Positions 35,659 through 47,599 of a stretch of 64,000 nucleotides of DNA are shown one piece after another. The first letter of the stretch is position 1; each line of letters begins with the position of its first letter. Origin of the DNA: Voacanga thouarsii (lineage: Eukaryota; Streptophyta; Magnoliopsida; Gentianales; Apocynaceae). The position numbers and the translations under genes were made by a program. A model generated the notes under the pieces. It saw only the letters and a program-made list of their open reading frames with translations, ran no database searches and had not been told where the DNA came from. The stretch spans positions 682,001 through 746,000 of the forward strand of contig JANUWF010003368.1 in assembly GCA_026120185.1 (NCBI GenBank). Direction: 5' to 3'.

Positions 35659-35873
35659 CATTCCCCAATTAATAGTTTAATGCTAGAATAATCTATAAAT
35701 CATTATTTCAAATAGCGATTTATTAAACATCACCAATGCACAACAATTCTTCCACAATCATACTCAAGCAAATTTATTCATGCCATACTAAATATGTTTA
35801 TATGCAAAAATGCTTATGCTATATGGGCCATATAATTCCCTATTTCTAGGGGCATTTAGGGTGGGGTGTCACA

Positions 35874-36130
35874 AGCTGCCACTGGGACATTAATTGAACT
35901 ATTTTTAAGAACATGTCTAATTTTGATTTAAATCTACCTACACTAATTGGTCCTAATATTCAACAACATCTCCCAACTAATACTTTCTGATCCCTTCACA
36001 TTACATTGGTTCTTGATACCCCAGTTGTAGGCCATGCAATCAATATGTATCAACCTCGATAGGGTTTGTTACGTCTCCACTTTATGTCCACACTTAACAT
36101 TTCCAAGCAGGGATGACCACCTAACTGTTT
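35874..36130. other. Unassigned flank before the MULE relic
   Basis: Presumed pre-insertion sequence for G3. No motif recognised. It could be the 5' part of the MULE transposase gene. Confidence 0.4.
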
Positions 36131-36788
36131 TCAGTAGCAGAAATCAGTGTACCATTAGATATAACTCCAGCTAATGAATGGGTTGCTCTAGAGTGTAATT
36201 AGGTGGGTGCACCGGAGGTGACTGTGGACAGTTGAGGACCTACATCTGACATTGATGGGCCATCTATGGAAGATACTCTTGATAAGGATGAGGACGAGGA
36301 CGAGGACGAAGGGGTGGTGATATTGAAGAACAGATTCCCTTTCCTTCTGTAATGCAACAACAACCTGATAGACCTGCTGAATCGGAACATTTAGATATTC
36401 TAGCATATTCAATGTACCTTGATAGGTTGGATACTGCTCAGAAAATAGAAAATGAAGCTGATAGAATGGGAACAAGTAGTAGTAGGATGGATTTTTGGTC
36501 AGAATCAAACAATGACGTGGGGGTTAGCATGTGGTTTGGGGAGAGAGATGAGTTACTTTGGGCTGTTCAATCATGGTCCATTAGAATTGGTCATGAGTTT
36601 AGGATATTAGAAAGCATGAGTGCATTATGGATTGCTGAGTGTAAAAATTCAACTCAGTAGCATCCCTGTCCTTAGCAAATCCGTGCGTGAAAGAAGAAAA
36701 CCATGGGTTATGGCAGATTTCTCACTGGAATGGAGAGCACATTTGTCTAGTATAAATAGTAGGTGGGAACTATCACAATATGGCCATT
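36131..36788 (+). pseudogene. MuDR-type (MULE) transposase N-terminal relic, copy 1
   Basis: Plus strand. After an acidic Asp/Glu-rich stretch (near 36290), the frame at 36352-36660 reads VSMWFGERDELLWAVQSW, then GHEFRILESMSALWIAECKN. This follows the plant MULE zinc-type DNA-binding domain pattern: F..R.EL..AV, then S..LW...C, later HPC, an Arg-Ile pair and a Lys-rich turn. A stop TAG after STQ and a 1-bp shift near 36705 destroy it. The catalytic DDE domain and SWIM finger are absent. Role in the family: binds the terminal inverted repeats and cuts the transposon. Confidence 0.7.
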
Positions 36789-37387
36789 TTCTGTAGCGAA
36801 AATTGATGTACCATTAGATATAACTCCAGTTGATGAATGAGTTGCTCGAGAGTGCAATTGGGTGGGTGCACCAGAGGCGACTATGGACAGTTTAGGACCG
36901 ACGTCTGATGTTGATGGGCTAGCTGTGGAAGATACTCTTGATGAGGGCGAGGATGAGGGGGTGGCTATGCTGAAGAATAGATTCTCGCTCCTTCTATAAA
37001 ACAACAATAGCCTGATGACCCGCTAAATCTGAACAATTATATAATCCACTGTATTCAATGTACCTTGATAGGTTGGATAGTGCTCAAGAAATAGAAAACG
37101 AAGTTGATAGAATGGGAACAAGTAGCAGTAGGATGGATTTTTGGTCTGAATCGAACAATGACTTGAGGGTTAGCAAGTGGTTTGATAAAGATGAGTTACT
37201 TTGGGTTGTTAGATCATGATCTGTTAGAATTGATCGTGAGTTTAGAATGGTAGAAAGCAAGAGTGCATTGTGGATTGCCAAGTGTAAAAATTCAACTAAG
37301 TAGCATCCCTGTCCATGGCGAATCCATGCATAAAAGAAGAAAAGCCATGGATTATGGCAGATTTCTCGCTGGAATGGAGAGCACATT
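36789..37387 (+). pseudogene. MULE transposase relic, copy 2, cut by G1
   Basis: A second, diverged copy of the 36131-36788 segment, offset by about 645-660 bp and roughly 85-88 percent identical by eye. Its better-kept end reads SALWIAKCKN, then HPCPWRIHA and LWQIS with a final EHIC, which completes the C, C, H, C ligand pattern of the MULE domain despite two in-frame stops. It ends exactly where the G1 LTR starts (flank ACATT). Confidence 0.72.
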
Positions 37388-38639
37388 TGTAACACCCTAC
37401 TACTTATGTACCCTATTAAGGCTGGGGATGTCGCCTCGTCCACAGGACAAGGGGTCTTTATAACTAGGACTCACAAAAGCCATGAAATAAATAGCTCAAA
37501 ATTAAACTTATTACAACCCAAGTAATGCATGAACAAGTTCTAAAAATAAATAAATGTCTGCTAAAGTCTCTCAAAGGAAAAACATAGGAAAAGAAATAAG
37601 TCTTCAAAACATAGGCAATCTCTAATCAATAACCTTCATAGCAGGACCGACCTGAAAACATGGTATAAAAGGTGGTGAGACATAAATCTCAGTAAACCCG
37701 TATGTGCTTTGAGTGTTTCAGGTAAAACAATTCATGTATGCAAGTTGAGAATTTTTCATAAAAGGAAGGGCTGGCAAGCCACAAAGAAATTTTACAAATG
37801 AAGAGTGGAGTTTTCCTTTCAAATTATACATGTATACAATAAATATAACCAGTCAAAAGAGGTAGCCATGTCACCATACTTTGTGCACCATGATACAAGA
37901 ACGTTCAGGATGCCACACTTTGTGCATACTGACACAAGGTAGGTGTACGGCCTACCGTGTGAGATACTCCTCCATCTCTACACCCAAACTTCCGGCTGTC
38001 CATTCCAAAAATACACAGTCCACTTGACTGAATTTGCTAGCTCGAACTGGTATGACCTACAAGACTGGCATCCTATTCGGGAAGGACTCACCCCTCAGAG
38101 ATGGCCATCTACTGAGAGACTTACCCTAACCCTTCAAAGACTAATCCTAATAGTCTACCCTTATTGAGTACTTAATGTTGTGTTCGTCCCACTTGGGAAA
38201 AGAAAGATCACATAATGATTTTGTTTGAAATAGTAATTATGGTTTTCAAAATTCTTGTCAAAGTTAGGTTTTAGGAAAAGTTTAACATTTTGTATAAAAT
38301 TTCTTATTTAACTTTAAATGGTTTGCTTGACTGAAAAGAAGAGGAAAATTATCTATAATTGCATTTACAGTCGTATACATTCCGTTTGACTTGCCAAGGT
38401 AACTTTGATATTCAAACAGCTTTACGTAGGAACTTACCTGATCTTTTGCTCTTCTTGGGTACAAAAGCCCTCTAAGGTAATTCAAGTCAACCTAACCCCG
38501 TCTGGGGTAAATACAGGGCATAAGTCCAACATCCAGACAATACCCGCCGTAAACAAATAACTCTTAGGTCAACTAGCCATAACAACACCAAACTATGACA
38601 ATAATGCTTTAAGCTTTAATACTAGTTGATAAAGTATTT

Positions 38640-38990
38640 TATAAAATAAAATTAGTTTGATAAGTTAAAATAAATAGGTGTTATAAATAATAAATAAACA
38701 ATAACTTTTAATTTTAACTATTTATTAACAAATAATAAATAGTGAGTAATATTGATAATAAATAAAATTAGTAATAAATAATGAGTAATAATAAATCCTA
38801 AATAATATTGGTAATAAATAATAATTAAATAATATTATTATAAATAATATGTAATATAAATAATAAATTATACTTAGTTTTAGTTAATAAATAATAAATA
38901 ATAAATAACAAAGAGAATTAAAAATAAATTATTCTAATACAAATAATATTTATGAGTGTAAATAAAAGTTTTAGTAAGGTTAACTAATAA
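38640..38990. repeat. TAA/ATAA-rich low-complexity tract
   Basis: Interrupted AATAAATAATAA units in the G1 LTR; no coding potential. Confidence 0.85.
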
Positions 38991-39785
38991 AAAATGGAAT
39001 ATAAAAGTCATTTGAAATTAATTAATTCTAATGTATTATTATTTATATTTAATAGAAATATTTTACTTATTTATCCAATAAAATAATAATATTTTAAATA
39101 ATCTTCAATTTCGAAACTACTTAGTGTTTTTGAATTTAGTAGATTAAATTAAATAATAATATTAATAATATTAATAATAATAATGATAACAAGAATAATT
39201 CTAAAAATAATAAAAGTAGTTCTTACAATAATTTTACTACTAGAGAAAATCGAAGTACATATACACACAAGGATTCAAAAATTAACATGTTAATCTATCC
39301 ACCAAAAAATAGATTTGAATTAACATATATTACAATAAGGTTAGTATTAAACTAGTAATAATTTTTAGCATGGTATTTGCAGGCTAATACAACATAAGAG
39401 CATATGCATGACATGGGTAGCAATAATCTCTATCAAACTAACTTCTACTAACGACATATGAACTAATAACATAAATCTACTCCTAAGTTTATCATATTCA
39501 TAATCTCACATACTTCATGCAATAGTCTTAAACCCACTCAACCTCCAAATCACATAATCACTATCTTCATATGATATACATGTCTCTATTATGCCTTCAA
39601 CAAATCAACAATCTAACCACATCATTCTACCTATCTTGAGTTCAAAATAAATAAGAAGAGTTGTGTTTAAAATACTTGTTTGATAATGCTTGAAGTTGAA
39701 GATGTTGCCTGTCAAAGGAGAACCTCGAGTGCTTGATGGCTTTAATGATCTGAAATTGTCCAAGGTTATTCATCCATTATTTCGG

Positions 39786-39787
<2 letters not shown>

Positions 39788-39846
<59 letters not shown>
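39788..39846. repeat. (GA)n microsatellite in G1 LTR
   Basis: About 29 GA units next to TTCGGCC. The G2 LTR has a GA tract in the same context (61232-61279). Read on the element strand these are pyrimidine tracts. Confidence 0.95.
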
Positions 39847-39848
<2 letters not shown>

Positions 39849-41262
39849 AGAAGAGAAAAATATATAAAAGTTGAAGAAAAGAAGAAGAACATGAAGATTG
39901 TTCTTATTTTACCTTTTTAGTATTCTTCGAATCTTGAACAAAAAAGGGTGATCCGTTTGAAGGTTCAACTTTGTGTGTTTTGGTGTTATAAAGTGCACCA
40001 AGGAAGAATATATGTTGAATACTCAAGGTTTAGAGAGTTTGGGAATGAGTTGAGATGTTTAGAAGTAATTTAGGTTTGAAGATATGTAGCGTGTGTTCTT
40101 GGTGTTCTTGAAAGAGATTGAGAGAGAGAGAGAGAGTGATTTCGTGTGTGTTGTGTGATTGATGGCCTAATGGCCTAGCTTAGGGGAGGCTTTCAATTAT
40201 TCAAGAAGGAGAGAGAGAGTTTCAGCTTTTTCAAAATTCAAATTGAGAGAAAAGTGGAGATGTTTGAGGTATAGGATTGGGTAATGGTGTTTGCTCTTGG
40301 AAGGTTTCTTATCCTTCAATAGTGTATGGCTAAACTAGCTATGAAGCTGAAACAAAAAATTTCAATGGTGTATGGCTAAGCCAGAAAATTCTGGTTTGGT
40401 ATAGTTTGTGAAGCTGCGAAAATCCAAAGCATTTCAGCCTTCATCCTCACACAACGTGGTTGGTTCCTTGCAAGAATTAGGTAGGGAAAGCTTGCTGCAA
40501 ATTTCGAAAACTAGCCTTGAAGAAAATCTGAAAAATTTTCCATATTTTTAACCAAAACAAGAACAAGAAGAAGATGGAACTTTTTTTTGTTTTTTTTTTT
40601 GAAGAAATAGCTATGATGATTTAATTGAAACTTCCTATTCTTCCTCCACATTTTCGGCCAACTCCTATCCCACAAGAGTTGGAATTTTGAAATTCCAAGA
40701 AGGTAATTATCCAAGAATTTTATGGATATAAAAATGAATTAAAGAATTAGATATAATTTAAATTCAAAGAGGTTAGGATAAGGCTTGCAAAAATAATGGG
40801 GACAAGAATTCTTCTAGAATTCTTTTCAGGACAAGACCACATGGTTAAGACATTACCATTGTGTCTTCCCTAAGACAACATTCCTAACTTTAAGGAATGT
40901 AAGAAAGAAGAAAATTCAAACATTGGTTAAGATAAATATGAATAAAACTTAAGTGATGAGATTTAAACTCAAGACCTTAGAGATTAAATCACAAAGCTCT
41001 AACCATTTAATTGCATTAACTCTTGTTCTTATTTTCTCAACCAAATCTTCTTCTTATCTAAGCCTCAAGCCATCTTCCTATTTCGACCTCAAGTAAAATT
41101 ACCTTTTTACCCTTTCTGCTCATCAAGTACAAATAAATCATATAACCTATAAACTACAATTCTAAGGCACGTAAAATCATTCAAGAGATATATTTTATGC
41201 ATGATGACATGATATGCATCCCATCCCTCTTACTCTAGGGTAGGTTTAGGTGGGGTTTTACA

Positions 41263-41275
41263 TCCTCCCTTCCTT
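41263..41275 (-). other. Polypurine tract of G1
   Basis: On the minus strand AAGGAAGGGAGGA directly before the 3' LTR. The coding end just upstream reads ISRRNF-like, as in Del elements. Confidence 0.88.
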
Positions 41276-42369
41276 AGAAAAATTTCGTCTCGAAATTCAA
41301 GTCTACCTTTATCTCAAGTTGGGGTATTTCTGCTTCTTCCATTCTTCTGTTTCCTACGTGGAATCTTGAGTGCCATGATGCTCCCATTGTACCTTCACCA
41401 TAGGAATTTGCTTATTTTGGAGAGTCTTAATACTTCAGGCCAAAATTTTCATGGGTTTCTCCACATAGCTCAAGTTGGGTTGCAATACCAACGGTTCATC
41501 ATTCAAAATATGTCCAGGGTCAGCATTGTACTTCTTCAATTGAGACACATGGAATACATCATGTATTCTCGTCAAACCATCCGACAAATCCAGTCGATAC
41601 GCCACCGGCCCAATTCTTTCTGTTATTAAAATGGTCCCAAATATCTCAAATTCAGCTTCCCACCTTTCGGATGCTTCAAAATTCCTCTACTCGGAGTTAA
41701 CTTTAAAAACACATTGTCTCCTACTTGAAATTCCAACTCTCTTGGCCTATTATTCGTATAACGTTTTTATCAGCTTTAAGCCACTTTCAACCTTTCTCTG
41801 ATCAGCTTCACCTTATCTGACATTTCTTGAACGCAGACTTCTCCAGACTTGCTTATGTGGCCATCTTCTGACCAACTCTAGTATAGAGGTACTTGACACT
41901 TAAGTCCATACAATGCTTCATATGGAGCCATTCCAATTGAAGATTGGTAGCTATTATTGTAAGCCAATTTCGCATATGGTACACATGCAATCCATTTATC
42001 CCCAAAATCTGATATGCAAGCTCTTAACATATCTTTCAATATATGAATAATCCTTTCTGACTGACCATCAGTTTGCGGGTGTACTATCATACTGAACTTC
42101 AGATTAGAACCCATTGATTCTTGAAACTTACCCCAAAATCGGGATGTAAATCTCGGGTCTCGATCGGACACGATACTTGAAGGTACTCCATACAATCTGA
42201 CTATCTCCCGCACATATGTTTAAGTTAACTTTTCCATTGAATCCCTTATGTTCACTGGTATAAAATGCGCTGACTTAGTCAATCTGTCTACCACTACCCA
42301 TATGGCATCCTTTTGTGTCCTTACCCACTACCCATATGGCATCCTTTTGTGTCCTTGCTATAGGCAGTC
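41276..42369 (-). pseudogene. G1 integrase C-terminal half and chromodomain, broken
   Basis: Minus strand. The open part 42213-41878 reads RLYGVPSSIVSDRDPRFTS (second catalytic Asp), HPQTDGQSER (catalytic Glu), then SIGMAPYEALYGLKCQVPLY, the gypsy integrase core end. Downstream, in shifted frames (about 41500-41310), SYVEKPMKIL and QIPMVKVQWEHHG followed by an acidic segment form the chromodomain remnant, which in chromoviruses steers insertion toward histone marks. A 34-bp tandem duplication lies at 42291-42358. Confidence 0.87.
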
Positions 42370-45300
42370 TGTAATACCCCGCCCAAAACCACCTTTGACT
42401 AGGGGAAAAAGTCATGCATTGTATAGCATCTTGCATTTTGTGTGGTAGCTAGAATAATTTTATTTGCATGATGCATGTGAATTTTTCAGTTGCTCTTGCA
42501 TTTGAATTAATTGATGTGAAATAGTTGTGTTGTTAAAGACTTGTTTAAGGGAGGTTTGGTCGAAGAGTTTGAAGGATGAGTATTGGGGTGGTAAGAATTT
42601 CTTGTAGAAAAATTAGCATTGGAGTTGTTTTGGAATAGCGGGGAGGTTGGTGATTTCCTTTGGTGACTCGAGTTCGAATCTTACTTTTTGTGAAGTAAGT
42701 TTCTCCTCTTGAAATTCTTTTCTTTAGACCATTTATTGTCTTCGCCGAAAAAGAATCTAGCTATCCTAGAGAAATTTTAGTATTTTTACTCCAAGGAAAT
42801 AAGTCTCTATATTTATTTCCTAAATTCAAGGACTTTGATGTGAATAAAGTTCATCTTTAATTTTCAGCTTGTGTTCCTTAGGATTTTCGAAAAAACCCTA
42901 GCTAGTAATTAAAATATTAGCTTGATTTTAGTTAGATAGATGTTGCCATGGATAGGTGGAATTAATGAATCCTTTTCCTAGTAGGAAATCTTGTTGATTT
43001 TAATCCTAGAATGTTAGCTAAAAATCTGGAAAAAAATTCCAGCAAGTGCCGCCACTTCTTGGAGGACTTGTAGCTTAATCCAAACTCTTCTAGGACTAGA
43101 GGAAATCTTACCCAAATCCTTGATAAAACCAGATTTTATTTCAATCCAAATTCAACTAGGATTTCTTCCTTTTCCTAGCTGAATTTCGGCAGCTTTGTAT
43201 CTACATAAGCTGTCCGAAATTCCAGCCATCTTTAGCTACAATCCAACTTTGAAAATCCTAGCTCAAACCACCTAGAATACTCCTTAACAATTCAACTACC
43301 TTAGCTACACAAAATCAGAATTTTATTCACACAAAAACACTGAAATTCGTCCAGCATATACACAGAAAATTCGGACAGCTTTGTGCAGGATTTTCGGCCA
43401 GCTTTATGTTCCTACTTCAACCGAAATTCTGCACACATCCTTCACTGAAAAACCCCAGCTGAACAAGCTATTTTCAGCGCCCAAAACCCTCAATTTTCCT
43501 CTGGAAATTTCGGTAGAATTATAGCAGCCAAACCAGTCCAAAACTTGCTACACTTGCACAGAATTTTCACAGCACATGCACAGGATTTTTCAGTCATCAA
43601 AACTCACTCAAACTCTTCCTCGTTTGGCCCAAAATTCTGAACACATTTAGCCCTTCCTTTGAGCAGTATTTCGGCCAACATAGAGGAGCAAATTGCAGAA
43701 TTCTTTTCTCCATAAAACTCCCCTAAAATCGGCAGCAAGGAGGCACGCGCAAGCTGAAATTTCGCCTTTGCTGTCCAAGAAACCTAAAGCCATTAGGAGT
43801 CTATCTAAACATCACCATCTAACCCTAAACCAATCTTCTTCAACTTTAAATCATAACCACCGTTTACCCTCTCCATTCTACATGAAAATTTCAGCAACTT
43901 CTCTCTGCAAATTTTCGAAAACACAAGAGTTATTCTAAGCAAAAATCGAACACACCTTAAGGTAAGCATAAATCCTTTCAACCTCTTGATGCCGTTTTCT
44001 CTAATGATTCTTTTCTCTTTCTTCTACCCTTAAATCACGCCCTATAGAGGCTGATTTCCTCTTCTTCCTAAATTTCTGGACAAGTGAAGCAAAGGAGGTA
44101 GCTTCTCTCTTCTTCTCAAGCGAACTCGGGACGATCACCATAGGAGTATCGAGACCTCATTACCCGGTAGTTGCAAGGTAAGGGAATACCCTCCCTTGAT
44201 GTCGAAAGTAAAGTTTAATGGTGTTTATTAGCGAGATAAACATGTGGTTGTAGTATTTGATCTTTGTGGATTGAATAGTTTACTTGGAATTAAATAGGAG
44301 ATTGCGAATTGTTATGAAAATAAATGGGATTAGAGCATGTTTGAATTCATTGAGACCCTGATCATGATATTATATGGTTTAGATCAGGAGGATAATTGAG
44401 GAAAGCCAGCTGTGAATTTATCGCATTTATCTGAGGCATATCAAGTAAGTCCTTGCATAAACTCTTTTATTAAATGTTGTGATGGTAAGTCCTTCTATAA
44501 ACTGTTTTGTTAAAGGTTGTGATGGCAAGTCTATGTTGTGAAGCTTTGTAAAGCTATTGTTAAACTGTGTTTGCTTGGGTTGTAAACGTGGATATTTATT
44601 CTTTAAACGGTTTTGTCAAACTAACGGTTTTTAGCAAGAAAACTATTATTTTCCTTAAATTTTTAGAAATCTCTTTTAGAGAAAACCACGTTTTGCAAAG
44701 CCAAGGTTTGAAAATATTTTGAATCAGGAATTGACGGATATGTTCGTTGAGTACTCAATAAGGGTAGGCTAACAATACTAGTCTTGGAGGGCTAGCGTAA
44801 GTCTTCTAGCTGGAGGCCACCTCCAGAAGATGAACTCTGCTTGAAAAGGCGACAGTGTTGGTTGGTCAGGCCAGTCCGAGCTAGCATTATGCCTGAAAGG
44901 TATTATTTATATTCCCGGCATAGACACCTGGATGGTTTTGTTGGGTGTAGAGTGGAGGAGTATCTCACCCGGTGGGCTGTACACTCACCTTGATCAGAAC
45001 ACCCAACGTGTGGTAATCTGGTCCGGACAAGGTGCACAAAGTGTGGTGCCTTGGCTAATTTGTTCTCATGGAGCCCAACGTGTGGTGACATGACTTTTAT
45101 CCGAGTGGAGGATTTATTTTGTACAAAGTGTGACATTGAGAAAAACCCACTCCTTGCAAAAAGAGATTGTTTATGACTTGCCAAATTATTTCTTCGAATG
45201 TTTTACACTTTGCATACACGAACTATTTAAAACCACCATGTGCACACACAGGACTTACTGAGATTTATTCTCACACCATTTTACACCATGTTTTCAGGAG

Positions 45301-45582
45301 ATAGATTGTGCTGAGTCAGCGGGGCATGTAATAGTTGGAGCTTTTGCTATTTTCTCTATCCGTTCTAGGAGACATTTATTGCTTATGCTTCTAAACAATA
45401 TTTTGTTTTATTCCATTTTGCTCCAAGTTGAGCCTGATGTAATAAGAATATTTCTTTATTTATCTAAGTTGATCCTTTTGGAGATTGCCTTTATATTTTA
45501 TACCTCGTTCTAAAGACCTCTTGTCCTACGGGACGGGGCGACATCCCCGCCCTTTTAGGGTACGTAGTCCTGGGGTGTTACA
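42370..45582 (+). mobile_element. Solo Del-type LTR inside G1 integrase
   Basis: 3213 bp, starts TGTAATACCCC and ends GGGGTGTTACA, flanked by a perfect duplication CAGTC (42365-42369 and 45583-45587). Plus orientation, shown by the GGACGGGGCGACATCCCC block at its right end. It holds the GAGTACTCAATAAGGGTAGG block (44750) and several CAACGTGTGGT/CAAAGTGTGGT motifs (45002-45130). No coding sequence: the 93-codon minus frame at 44903-45184 lies over these LTR motifs. It is the best reference copy of this LTR type in the window. Confidence 0.92.
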
Positions 45583-45587
45583 CAGTC

Positions 45588-46600
45588 TGGTAATAAAGTT
45601 CATGGTCACCTCTTCCCTTTTCTACTCCAGTATCAGTAAAGGTTGCAATAATCCTTCCGACTTTTTGTGCTCTGTTTTAAATTTTTGACAAGTCAGGCAT
45701 GTGGAGACATACTTCATCACGCCTTTCTTCATTCCGGACCACCAATAAGCCTTTTTCAGATCTTGATACATTTTTACTTTTCCCGAATGAATAGCATACT
45801 TGCTTTTATGCACCTTTCTAAAATCTTATCCTTCAGCTACTGCTCATCAGGTACACACAAACGATCTTGGAAATACATCACTCCTATCTCGTCCTGTTGG
45901 AAATCTTTGCCTTGCCGTTTAAGTTCTTTGTCCTTGAAAAGTTAAAACTCTGCATTGCTTTGTTGTGCTTTAATGATTTCCTACCTTAGATCCGGTATCA
46001 ATCTTAGATTACTAACGATAATCCTCTCTTCTTGCACTTTCGTCCTTCTACCCAACACCTCTTAGACTGCTTGTATCCCTTGCACTCTTAGTTTGGCCAT
46101 TTTGACTTTACGACCTAGGGCATCGGTAATAACGTTGGCCTTTCCTGGGTGGTAGTTGATCGGATAACGATATTCTTCTAGAAATTCCATCCATCTCCGC
46201 TGCCTCATATTCAAGTCTTTCTGGGAAAAAATGTATTTTAGGCTCTTGTGGTTGGTGAACACCTTATACTCGGCTTCATACAAGTAATGCCGCCATTTCT
46301 TCAAAGTAAATACAATGGCAGTCAGCTCCAAATCGTGCGTCAGATAATTAATTTTCTGAGGCTTCAACTTCTGAGAGGTATAGGCTATTAACTTCCTATC
46401 CTACATCAATACCTCTCCCAAACCTTTCTTAGAAGCATCAGTATACAAAGCGTAGGGTTTATCTTCCTTTGGCAAACTTAGCACTTGAGCCGTCGTTAGC
46501 CTCTGCTTCAACTCTTGGAAACTCTTCTCGCATTTCTCACTCCAGACAAAGGGTATATCATTTCTCAACAATCGGGTTATAGGTGATGCTAGTATTAAGA
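45588..46600 (-). pseudogene. G1 integrase N-terminal zinc domain and RNase H, broken
   Basis: Minus strand. Integrase HHCC domain at 45813-45622: [20 protein letters not shown], then CLTCQKFK. RNase H at 46367-46062 reads YLTHDLELTAIVFTLKKWRH, then FTNHKSLKYIF and NYHPGKANVITDAL (D to G nearby at ALGRK, where ALSRK is usual). Upstream (46600-46370) YALYTDASKKGLG holds an RNase H catalytic Asp. Several stops lie between. Confidence 0.87.
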
Positions 46601-47560
46601 ATCCTTTAATAAACTACCTATAATAGCTGGCCAATCATAAGAAGCTTCTAATCTCAGTGATGTTCTCCGGTTGCTTCCAATTCAAAACAGCTTTAACTTT
46701 TACTGGGTCCACTTTAATTCTATCTTTGGTCACCACGTGGCCAAGAAACGACACATTGTCCAGCCAAAATTCGCATTTTCTAAACTTGGCATAAAGCTTG
46801 TGCTATCCCAGCTTTTTCAATACTAGCTAGAGATGCTCTGTATGATCTTCTAGACTCTTAGAGTATATAAGTATATCGTCAATGATTACTATCATGAATT
46901 TATCTAGGTAGGGTTGGAAAACACGATGCATCAAATCCATAAATACCACCGGTGCATTAATCACTCCAAAAGGCATTACTAAGAACTCATAGTGACCATA
47001 TCTCGTGTTAAAGGCCGTCTTAGGAATATCCTCCTTTTTTATCTGCACTTGACAATATCCCTGCTTCAAATCCAGTTTGTAATAACAACTGGAGCCTTGT
47101 AACTGGTCGAACAGCTCATCAATTAATAGTATAGGATATTTATTTTTTATGGTTAGATTGTTCAACCCCCAATAGTTGATACACAACCTTAAAGTCCCGT
47201 CCTTCTTCTTCATAAATAGCACTGGAGCTCCCCAAGATGACGTGCTAGGTCTTAAATAACCTTGCTTCATCAATTCCTCTAGTTGCTCCTTTAGTTCCTT
47301 CACCACCAGTGCTATCCAATATAGGGTTCGAGATACAGGTTCCGCTCCTGGAATTAGATCTATGGTGAACTTAACTTCTCGATTGGGAAGAAGAGAAGTG
47401 AGTTTCGTAGGAAACACATTGGGAAAATCTTTTACCATCTCAATATTTTCCAGGGTGCACTGATCCTTTGCTTGTTTATCACGTAAGCAAAATATCCTTG
47501 ACATTCTTATTTCAACAACTTCCGGGCTTTTGCTCCAGCTATCAAAAACTTCAATTCTTT
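46601..47560 (-). pseudogene. G1 reverse transcriptase, partly open
   Basis: Minus strand, 47504-46827 open for 225 codons: [24 protein letters not shown] start region (family P.RM.P.E), [60 protein letters not shown] and the catalytic [11 protein letters not shown]. It continues out of frame through [18 protein letters not shown] to about 46600. The YxDD-equivalent Asp pair is present. Stops and small shifts inactivate it. Confidence 0.9.
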
Positions 47561-47599
47561 TACTCGCTTGTTGTTGAATTCCAGCACATCACATCTAGG

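Larger units (their letters stand above)
32133..35873 (-). repeat. 5' LTR of Del-type gypsy element G3
   Basis: 3741 bp. On the minus strand it starts TGTGACACCCC at 35873 and ends with TGTTACA at 32133. It has the TATAAAGACC block (about 32196-32205), the GAGTACTCAATAAGGGTA block (about 32917-32935) and the GGAGGCCACC-type block near 32865, all as in the other Del LTRs. Very AT-rich in the middle, with several microsatellites. Right flank AGCTG (35874-35878). The coding body expected to the left is missing. Confidence 0.85.
37388..41262 (-). repeat. 3' LTR of G1
   Basis: 3875 bp. On the minus strand it starts TGTAAAACCCC at 41262 and ends GGGTGTTACA at 37388. It carries the TATAAAGACCCC block (37449-37463), the GAGTACTCAATAAGGGTAG-type block (about 38154-38172), a TAA-rich core and a GA tract. 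The left flank ACATT (37383-37387) is the target duplication partner. Confidence 0.9.

Noticed and set aside
44903..45184. 93-codon minus-strand frame
   Set aside because: Lies over the repeated LTR motifs of the solo Del LTR; antisense and not conserved as protein in G1 or G2.
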